A program made the position numbers and the translations under genes. From NCBI GenBank assembly GCA_903836325.1, contig CAILQE010000066.1, positions 1-6,756 of the forward strand: a stretch of DNA of 6,756 bases. The letters run 5' to 3'. Numbering within the stretch: the stretch's first letter is position 1; every line of letters starts with the position of its first letter. Shown piece by piece: positions 1 through 4,921 of this stretch. The stretch is from an uncultured Candidatus Saccharibacteria bacterium (GTDB taxonomy: Bacteria; Patescibacteriota; Saccharimonadia; Saccharimonadales; UBA4665). Below the pieces are notes generated by a model, which was not told the origin of the DNA, searched no databases, and was given only the letters and a program-made list of their open reading frames with translations.

Positions 1-1062
1 GGTAAAGATATAACCGTAGATTGTTCTAATGGTGACGAGGGACGTGTATATAACGGGATTTTAAAATTTAAAGTTAATATTACTAATATTAAAAATCTAA
101 AAAGACCTAAAACTAAAATTATGATGAATGTGGGTCATCCTGAATTAGCCTTTAAATATTCAATGATTCCAAATGATGGAGTGGGGCTAGCTCGAGAAGA
201 ATTTATAATTGACTCGCATATTAAAATTCATCCACTAGCATTACTTCATTTTGATAAAATAAAAGATCCCACAACTAAGAAGCAAATTAATGAACTGACC
301 AAAGGATACTCAGACCGAAGTAGATATTTTGTAGATAAACTCACTGAAGGTATAGCTATGATAGCTGCAGCTTTTTATCCTAAAGATGTAATAGTTAGAA
401 TGAGTGATTTCAAATCTAATGAATACGCAAATCTGATCGGAGGGACTATTTTTGAACCTACTGAAAACAATCCCATGCTCGGTTGGCGCGGAGCTAGTAG
501 GTATTATTCTTCTGAATATGAAAAAGCATTTGAACTGGAATGTGAGGCTTTTAAGAGAGCTAGAAATGAATTAGGCCTGACTAATATTAAAGCCATGATT
601 CCATTCTGTCGAACTCTAGATGAAGCAGATAAAGTCATAGCTTTAATGCGAAAACACGGACTTAAGCGTGGTGTAAATGGTTTTGAATTATATGTCATGG
701 CAGAAGTGCCATCTAATTTTATATTGGCAGAGGAATTTGCAAATAGATTTGACGGCTTTTCAATTGGATCAAATGATTTAACTCAACTAACTTTAGGGGT
801 TGATAGAGATAACAGTAATATCTCCCATATATATAACGAGAACAACCAAGCAGTTAAAGATATGATCAGTAAACTTATTAAGGTGGCTAAAAAGAAAAAA
901 GTTAAAGTTGGAATATGTGGTCAAGGACCTTCTGATTTTCCTGAGTTTGCTAAGTTCTTAGTAAATGAAGGAATAGATAGTATTAGTCTTACACCAGATA
1001 CGGTAATATCAACTACTATCCAAACTAAAATAACAGAAGATAAACTAAAAGTTAAAAAATAA
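1..1062 (+). CDS. ppsA: Phosphoenolpyruvate synthase, C-terminal part (5' end outside window)
   Basis: PEP synthase (pyruvate, water dikinase) makes PEP, AMP and phosphate from pyruvate, ATP and water in the cytoplasm, a gluconeogenic step. The frame is open from base 1, so the ATG at 121 is internal. The 353 visible residues are a little under half of a typical family member of about 770-800. They start at the end of the phosphohistidine swivel domain (CSNGDEGRVYNG) and run through the PEP/pyruvate-binding TIM barrel. Visible hallmarks are TKIMMNVGHPE, NDGVGLAREEF, VRMSDFKSNEY, RGASRYY, the metal-binding EVPSN and IGSNDLTQLTLGVDRD regions, and GICGQGPSD, whose Cys (codon 916-918) is the family's catalytic acid/base. 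The ATP-grasp domain and catalytic His lie upstream, outside the window. Pyruvate phosphate dikinase shares this barrel, but the motif wording is PEP-synthase-like. No terminator is evident before the next promoter. Confidence 0.95.
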   Translation, partial: GKDITVDCSNGDEGRVYNGILKFKVNITNIKNLKRPKTKIMMNVGHPELAFKYSMIPNDGVGLAREEFIIDSHIKIHPLALLHFDKIKDPTTKKQINELTKGYSDRSRYFVDKLTEGIAMIAAAFYPKDVIVRMSDFKSNEYANLIGGTIFEPTENNPMLGWRGASRYYSSEYEKAFELECEAFKRARNELGLTNIKAMIPFCRTLDEADKVIALMRKHGLKRGVNGFELYVMAEVPSNFILAEEFANRFDGFSIGSNDLTQLTLGVDRDNSNISHIYNENNQAVKDMISKLIKVAKKKKVKVGICGQGPSDFPEFAKFLVNEGIDSISLTPDTVISTTIQTKITEDKLKVKK

Positions 1063-1079
1063 GTTTTCCATATTTAGGC

Positions 1080-1085
1080 TACAAT
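1080..1085 (+). promoter_or_regulatory. -10 element (TACAAT) of a predicted leaderless promoter
   Basis: TACAAT lies only 6 bases before the ATG of the oxidoreductase gene, so transcription starting about 7 bases after the -10 would begin at the ATG itself. No Shine-Dalgarno sequence fits in the gap and no good -35 box is seen. The promoter sits in the 29-base gap after the PEP synthase stop. The call rests on motif and spacing only. Confidence 0.5.
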
Positions 1086-1091
1086 ATATAT

Positions 1092-1706
1092 ATGAAAATA
1101 GATTTTTATTTCGATCCATCCTGTCCATGGTGTTGGATTACGAGCAGATGGTTACTTCTAACAAGCAATAAAAGAGATTTGGAAATAAATTGGAAATTAT
1201 TTAGTTTAGCTTGGAAGAATGGAGAGCTAGAAAAAAATTCTAAAAATAACTGGCATCAATCTTCTCATCGTGTTGAGAGAGTTATGCATGCAGCTAATAA
1301 AAAAGGTGCCGACATGCTAAGTATGTATACCACTTTCGGAATAAGACATTTTCTATCTGGTGATGATTACTCTGATGAATTAATTAAAGAAGTATTAGAT
1401 CAGTTAAAATTAGATCCTAAACTTCTGACATATGCAGACAATGAATCTATAGATAAAGAACTAATTAAATCTTCTAAAGAAGCACTGAGCGCAATCGGAG
1501 AAGACATTGGAGTGCCAACAATTGTAATTCACGACGGTAAGAATAGTAGAGGGTTCTTTGGACCAGTACTTAGTGAGCTGCCTACCCAAGAAGAAGCCGT
1601 TAAGATATGGGATTCAATTGTGGAATTATCTAAGATTAAATATTTTTCAGAATTAAAAAAAGGAAGAAACGGTGGTCCGGATGTGTATTCGACCGCTAAA
1701 TGCTAA
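1092..1706 (+). CDS. DsbA-fold CPWC thiol oxidoreductase, similar to mycothiol-dependent nitroreductase Rv2466c
   Basis: A 204-residue thioredoxin-fold protein of the DsbA/FrnE-like group. The N-terminal strand runs directly into the redox site FDPSCPWCWITSRW (Cys11 and Cys14), followed by a helical insert at about residues 45-130. The cis-proline loop is GEDIGVPTI (Pro142), then FFGPVL (155-160) and a C-terminal helix. From memory, the wording closely follows mycobacterial Rv2466c, which reduces nitro compounds with electrons from mycothiol; the CPWCWITSRW, GxPTI and FFGPVLS blocks are shared. There is no signal peptide, so it should act in the cytoplasm rather than as a periplasmic disulfide maker. 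An unusual extra Cys is the last residue (Cys204). The start is supported by alignment and by the -10 just upstream. It is probably co-transcribed with the SOUL gene. The physiological thiol and substrate cannot be read from sequence. Confidence 0.85.
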   Translation: MKIDFYFDPSCPWCWITSRWLLLTSNKRDLEINWKLFSLAWKNGELEKNSKNNWHQSSHRVERVMHAANKKGADMLSMYTTFGIRHFLSGDDYSDELIKEVLDQLKLDPKLLTYADNESIDKELIKSSKEALSAIGEDIGVPTIVIHDGKNSRGFFGPVLSELPTQEEAVKIWDSIVELSKIKYFSELKKGRNGGPDVYSTAKC

Positions 1707-1712
1707 AAACCT

Positions 1713-2270
1713 ATGGCTATAGAAAAACCTAAATACAAAATTATAAAAAAAGACAATAAAATTGAGATGAGAGAATATTCAGGATATATTCTTGCTGAAG
1801 TAAGAGTAGAAGGTGATAGTTATAATTCAGCAGGCAGTACAGCGTTTAGGAGCCTAGCGGATTACATTTTCGGTAATAATGTAAGTTCAGACAAGATATC
1901 TATGACAGCTCCAGTGAGTAGCACTAAGCTAAGTGAAAAGATAGCTATGACGGTACCTGTATCGACATCTAAAGTATCTAATCAAAATTACAAAGTATCA
2001 TTTACGATGCCGTCAAAGTTTAATATGGATAATTTACCAAAACCAAACAATTCAGACGTAAAGATTATTAAAGTAGAAAGCTTTAAAGCGGTTGCAATAA
2101 GATTCTCAGGTTATACAACCGAAAACAAAATAGAAAATAAAATTAATGAATTACGCACATGGGCTGTAAAGAATAAAATAGCATTAAAAGGCGAGCCAAC
2201 TATTAATAGATTTGATGCTCCATGGACACCCGGTATATTTAGAACTAATGAAGTATTATTTAGAATTTGA
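1713..2270 (+). CDS. SOUL/HBP family heme-binding protein
   Basis: A 185-residue protein covering the whole SOUL domain. Visible family blocks are YKII...IEMREY (8-22), AFRSLADYIFG (44-54), the paired KISMTAPVS (61-69) and KIAMTVPVS (76-84) stretch, SFTMPSKF (96-103), LPKPNN (108-113), AVAIRFSGYT (126-135) and the terminal RFDAPWTPGIFRTNEV (166-181). Family members bind heme or related tetrapyrroles with modest affinity; the cellular role in bacteria is poorly defined. There is no signal peptide or membrane segment, so it is probably cytoplasmic. It starts 6 bases after the oxidoreductase stop with no Shine-Dalgarno sequence, which implies co-transcription and perhaps translational coupling. 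Pairing with a thiol oxidoreductase suggests a redox or heme-stress role, but this is inference. The stop is TGA followed directly by TAA TAA. Confidence 0.9.
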   Translation: MAIEKPKYKIIKKDNKIEMREYSGYILAEVRVEGDSYNSAGSTAFRSLADYIFGNNVSSDKISMTAPVSSTKLSEKIAMTVPVSTSKVSNQNYKVSFTMPSKFNMDNLPKPNNSDVKIIKVESFKAVAIRFSGYTTENKIENKINELRTWAVKNKIALKGEPTINRFDAPWTPGIFRTNEVLFRI

Positions 2271-2323
2271 TAATAAATAATTATTTTTTATATCATATTT
2301 AGTTATTATTGATTAATTGAAAA

Positions 2324-2355
2324 TCCCCTTCGTATTAAAAAGGTGGGCGTTTCTT
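2324..2355 (+). terminator. Weak intrinsic terminator candidate after the SOUL gene
   Basis: TCCCCTT (2324-2330) can pair with AAGGTGGG (2340-2347) as about six pairs plus a G-U, with T2344 bulged and a 9-base loop. A T-rich but interrupted tract, CGTTTCTTTACTTTT, follows. It would end the oxidoreductase-SOUL transcript just before the next promoter. The bulge and broken T tract make this a modest call. Confidence 0.35.
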
Positions 2356-2363
2356 TACTTTTA

Positions 2364-2372
2364 TGCTATACT
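2364..2372 (+). promoter_or_regulatory. Extended -10 promoter (TGC TATACT) of the ATP-grasp gene
   Basis: TG at 2364-2365, one spacer base, then TATACT at 2367-2372 forms an extended -10. No convincing -35 lies 16-18 bases upstream, which is tolerable for an extended -10. Transcription would start near 2379, leaving a leader of about 105 bases before the ATG at 2485. Its position downstream of the TTG at 2317 argues against that TTG as the gene start. Confidence 0.5.
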
Positions 2373-2380
2373 AAAGGTAT
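2368..2380 (+). promoter_or_regulatory. Palindromic operator-like site ATACTAAAGGTAT
   Basis: An ATAC-N5-GTAT palindrome overlaps the -10 and predicted start of the ATP-grasp promoter. It matches the two sites before the nucleotidase-sortase unit (3586-3598 and 3620-3632) except for G in place of A at its ninth position. Placement over the -10 is where a repressor would act. Because ATACT is also part of the -10, some of the likeness may be promoter consensus only. Confidence 0.35.
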
Positions 2381-2484
2381 TAAGTGGTTACATAGAACCT
2401 CTCCGTTATCCTTTTTGTAACACAAAACAATTTTTATTTCGGTCAGAATCATTCTGTGTCTTTAATATTGTTAGAAAAATTAAT
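2379..2484 (+). other. Predicted 5' leader of the ATP-grasp gene with possible stems
   Basis: This stretch of about 105 bases lies between the predicted transcription start and the ATG. It could form GTGGTTAC pairing with GTAACAC (2383-2390 with 2416-2422, one bulge), and a small CAGAA-TCA-TTCTG hairpin at 2444-2456. No known riboswitch class, tRNA or clear Shine-Dalgarno sequence is recognised. In the ATP-grasp frame it would encode residues with no ligase similarity. Confidence 0.3.
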
Positions 2485-3531
2485 ATGAAAAAAAAATCTT
2501 ATATAGAAATTATTCGTTCCTCGGAAACTACTCTCAGTTCAATGAGTCAGATATCTTCGGATGCAATCGAATCGGTGTTAATTCGTCATTACGACAAAGT
2601 AGGAGTTAGTATTGTAAATTCATTAGAAGACATGGAACTTGTGATACTTAAAAATCCAGACCTTGTCTTTATGGGTATGAAATTCGTTCCAACTAACAAT
2701 GAACTAGGAAGAAAAGATTTAGATAAGAATTGGTTGGCTACTCACCTTGACTATAACGGGATAAATTATACCGGTTCTGGTCAATCTGCTATAACCTACG
2801 AATTGAATAAGCAAGATGCGAAAAGAAGAGTTATGAAAAAAGGAATTGCATCTTCACCATTTTTTGTAGCTATTCAAGGAATTGAGATTATGGAATCTGA
2901 CATAAAACTTGAATACCCATTGTTTGTAAAACCTACTGATAGGGGCGGAGGTCTTGGTGTAGATGATAATTCTGTTGTTCATAATATTATTGAACTTAGA
3001 AAAAAAGTTAAAGATATTTCCGATGAACATGATTCGGATTCTCTAATCGAAGAATTTCTTTCTGGAAGAGAATTTAGCGTTGCTATTATAAAAAATAGAA
3101 ATGATGGATCCTATAGTCAAATGCCTCTAGAGTTAATAGCAGAATCAAATTCTCGTGGACTTAAGGTGCTTGGCGGAAATGTAAAATCAGAAAATAAAGA
3201 AATTGTATTAAAAGTGGAAGACCCTATTCTTAACGATAAATTAAGTGATTTCGCTCAAAAAGCATTTTTTGCCCTCGGAGCTAGGGATTATGGAAGAATA
3301 GATATTAGATTGGATAAGAATGATGAACCAATGTTTCTTGAGGCTAATTTATTACCCAGCCTAATTGAAAATTATGGTAATTTCCCTAAAGCTTGTCATC
3401 TATATAAAAATATGGACCACGAAGATATGATATTAACCCTCGTAAATCTAGGATTATCTCATAAAAAAAGTAAATTAATATCACCAGCTGTTGAAATAAA
3501 GATTAATAATAAAGAAGTTATTCTAGTTTAA
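2485..3531 (+). CDS. D-Ala-D-Ala-ligase-like ATP-grasp enzyme, divergent
   Basis: A 348-residue protein with the layout of D-alanine-D-alanine ligase. It has an N-terminal Rossmann-like part with SSETTLSSMSQISSDAI (12-28, the degenerate counterpart of the Ddl GGxSxEHEVS loop) and NYTGSGQSA (94-102). The ATP-grasp fold follows, with YPLFVKPTDRGGGLGV (144-159), SLIEEFLSGREFSV (186-199), YGRIDIRLD (269-277) and FLEANLLPSL (284-293). The nucleotide lysine (Lys149), Arg271, Asp273 and the metal ligands Glu287 and Asn289 are all present. Two positions depart from Ddl: the usual GSS(I/V)GV loop reads GGGLGV, and the usual N-T-x-P-G-M end reads NLLPSL. It therefore probably ligates a carboxylate to an amine using ATP, but D-Ala-D-Ala as product is uncertain. 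The ATG at 2485 is chosen because similarity starts there and the promoter lies at 2364-2372; a TTG at 2317 would add 56 unrelated residues. There is no signal peptide, so it is cytoplasmic. Confidence 0.85.
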   Translation: MKKKSYIEIIRSSETTLSSMSQISSDAIESVLIRHYDKVGVSIVNSLEDMELVILKNPDLVFMGMKFVPTNNELGRKDLDKNWLATHLDYNGINYTGSGQSAITYELNKQDAKRRVMKKGIASSPFFVAIQGIEIMESDIKLEYPLFVKPTDRGGGLGVDDNSVVHNIIELRKKVKDISDEHDSDSLIEEFLSGREFSVAIIKNRNDGSYSQMPLELIAESNSRGLKVLGGNVKSENKEIVLKVEDPILNDKLSDFAQKAFFALGARDYGRIDIRLDKNDEPMFLEANLLPSLIENYGNFPKACHLYKNMDHEDMILTLVNLGLSHKKSKLISPAVEIKINNKEVILV

Positions 3532-3584
3532 TTAATATCAAAAGTACACAAAATAATAGCACATAATTCTAAATTTTATCTGAA

Positions 3585-3599
3585 TATACTCAAAGTATA
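3585..3599 (+). promoter_or_regulatory. Upstream palindrome TATACT-CAA-AGTATA
   Basis: A perfect 6-base inverted repeat with a 3-base centre lies 35 bases before the nucleotidase ATG. Its core, ATACTCAAAGTAT, recurs as ATACTATAAGTAT 34 bases downstream, roughly three helical turns away. It could be a distal operator or an alternative promoter. TATACT reads as a -10 on either strand, so a bidirectional -10 is another reading. It sits in the 102-base gap after the ATP-grasp gene, where no terminator was found. Confidence 0.4.
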
Positions 3600-3618
3600 A
3601 ATAAAACCCTAGAGCAGT

Positions 3619-3632
3619 TATACTATAAGTAT
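3619..3632 (+). promoter_or_regulatory. Predicted leaderless promoter with overlapping palindrome
   Basis: TATACT (3619-3624, with TACTAT at 3621-3626 as a shifted alternative) lies 7-9 bases before the ATG at 3634, so the transcript would start at or within a few bases of the start codon. No Shine-Dalgarno or clear -35 sequence is present. The same bases form ATACT-ATA-AGTAT (3620-3632), the second copy of the palindrome at 3585-3599. A protein bound here would cover both the -10 and the start site. Confidence 0.45.
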
Positions 3633-3633
3633 C

Positions 3634-4212
3634 ATGCATAGTGTTTATTTTGCCACAACTAATAAAGAGAAATTACTCATAGCTCAGACAGTCTGTTCAA
3701 AATTCGAAATAACAGTTGAGCAAGCAAGTGCCGATATAGATGAAATTCAGGGCGAAGACCCTTTTCTTATAGTCAAGGACAAAGCGCGAAGAGCATACGA
3801 ACTTTTAGCGAAACCAATTGTTGTTAGTGATGATTCATGGGATATACCAGCCCTCAATGGTTTCCCGGGACCTTATATGAAATCAATTAATAGCTGGTTT
3901 AAGTCTGAGGATTTTTTGAGGTTGATGGACGGAGTTAAAGATAGAACAATTGTTCTTCATCAAATGCTAGCTTATTACGACGGAAAGACAATGGAAGTGT
4001 TTGAAAACGATATTATGGGAAAAATTATTGATAAGCCTAGAGGCACTAATGATAAATCTCCTAATATGGCGGTTACGGAGCTAGATCAAGATAACGGTAA
4101 AACAATTGCTGAAGTATTCGAACAAGGTGAAGAAGCTGTTGCTAAGAGATACCTAAGTCATCCAGATGCTTGGCATTTATTCGCTGAATGGTATAAGTTG
4201 TTTAAAAAATGA
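3634..4212 (+). CDS. Ham1/RdgB (ITPase)-family nucleotide pyrophosphatase, divergent
   Basis: A 192-residue protein, the usual length for the family, whose members hydrolyse non-canonical purine nucleoside triphosphates such as XTP and dITP to monophosphate and pyrophosphate. Supporting blocks are the N-terminal phosphate motif FATTNKEK (6-13), DIDEIQGED (34-42), KDKARRAYELL (48-58) and VVSDDSWDIPALNGFPGPY (63-81), which parallels the family's (E)D(S/T)GL..ALNG.PG.Y block with metal/catalytic acids Asp66 and Asp67. Two conserved parts are altered. The purine-recognition GFGYDP loop after PRG (135-137) reads TNDKSPNMAV, and the C-terminal SHR reads SHP (175-177). Substrate choice may therefore differ from RdgB. 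It appears to be first in a two-gene unit with the sortase (4-base gap) and looks leaderless. Cytoplasmic; no membrane segment. Confidence 0.75.
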   Translation: MHSVYFATTNKEKLLIAQTVCSKFEITVEQASADIDEIQGEDPFLIVKDKARRAYELLAKPIVVSDDSWDIPALNGFPGPYMKSINSWFKSEDFLRLMDGVKDRTIVLHQMLAYYDGKTMEVFENDIMGKIIDKPRGTNDKSPNMAVTELDQDNGKTIAEVFEQGEEAVAKRYLSHPDAWHLFAEWYKLFKK

Positions 4213-4216
4213 TTAA

Positions 4217-4918
4217 ATGAAAGAAAATAATTCATCTACAATTAGAATAAAATCTGGTTTATCAAAAAGATTGAAGATTAAGATATTAATAATTACATTA
4301 GCTCTAATTTTTGTAGGCTATGATATTTTCGTGATAATAGATAATCATAATAGAGACTTAAGACACAAAGCTCTAATAGCTAAAATTAAAGGCTTAGATA
4401 ACAATTCAAACATTAAAATACCTACACCTAAAACTCCAGATAATTATTTAAAAAACTACAATGTGCCAGATAGAGATCCAAAGTTTATTATTATTCCTAA
4501 AATTAATGTAAATACTAGGGTTGTAAGTACTGGAATAAATAAATCTAATGAAATAGGAGTTCCTCCAGATAGTATTGAAACAGCCTGGTATAGAAATAGT
4601 AGTCTTCCTGGAAATCCTGGTGCGACCTTCATTGATGGACATGTCATGGGATGGGATGTGCCGGGAGTTTTTTATAATTTAAAAAAATTAGTACCTGGCG
4701 ACAAAATCCAAATAGTTACGGGCAATAATAAAACTTTCACATATATTGTTCAAAAATTAATTTTTTATGATCATAATGCAGTAGATATGAATCAAGCACT
4801 TAATCCATTTAATTCTAAAGTATCTGGACTAAATATAATGACCTGTGCCGGAGGATTCATAAATAAAGGTACCGCATTTAGTGAGAGACTAGTTGTCTAC
4901 AGTAATCTAGAAACCTAA
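4217..4918 (+). CDS. Sortase (class F-like), N-terminally membrane-anchored
   Basis: A 233-residue transpeptidase that cuts LPxTG-type sorting signals and joins the protein to the cell envelope. A basic N-terminus (KRLKIK) precedes one transmembrane helix at about 22-42, then a linker of about 45 residues and the beta-barrel from about residue 88. The catalytic triad is visible: His142 in FIDGHVMGW, Cys210 in NIMTCAGG and Arg224 in SERLVVYS. The VPPDS...AWYRNSSLPGNPGATFIDGHV stretch (116-143), GVFYNLKKLVPGD (150-162) and the TCAGGF ending resemble actinobacterial class F sortases; the class call is by eye. It starts 4 bases after the nucleotidase stop without a Shine-Dalgarno sequence, so it is probably coupled to it. 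It faces, tail to tail, a gene whose product ends in an APVTG signal, its likely substrate. Confidence 0.92.
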   Translation: MKENNSSTIRIKSGLSKRLKIKILIITLALIFVGYDIFVIIDNHNRDLRHKALIAKIKGLDNNSNIKIPTPKTPDNYLKNYNVPDRDPKFIIIPKINVNTRVVSTGINKSNEIGVPPDSIETAWYRNSSLPGNPGATFIDGHVMGWDVPGVFYNLKKLVPGDKIQIVTGNNKTFTYIVQKLIFYDHNAVDMNQALNPFNSKVSGLNIMTCAGGFINKGTAFSERLVVYSNLET

Positions 4919-4921
4919 AAC

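Noticed and set aside
504..698. Minus-strand 64-codon open frame inside the PEP synthase gene
   Set aside because: It is antisense to a strongly conserved catalytic region and shows no recognisable protein.
121..1062. ATG 121 as the start of the PEP synthase gene
   Set aside because: The frame stays open to base 1 and the upstream residues align to the family, so it is an internal Met.
2275..2286. AAATAATTATTT palindrome after the SOUL stop as a terminator
   Set aside because: It is AT-only with no loop; the hairpin at 2324-2347 has GC pairs and is the better, though still weak, candidate.
2317..2484. In-frame N-terminal extension of the ATP-grasp gene from TTG 2317 (56 codons)
   Set aside because: The predicted residues have no Ddl-like character, a promoter (2364-2372) and a terminator-like hairpin lie inside it, and family similarity begins at ATG 2485.
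4448..4647. Two minus-strand open frames inside the sortase gene
   Set aside because: Both overlap each other and the sortase catalytic region, have no start signals and no recognisable motifs.
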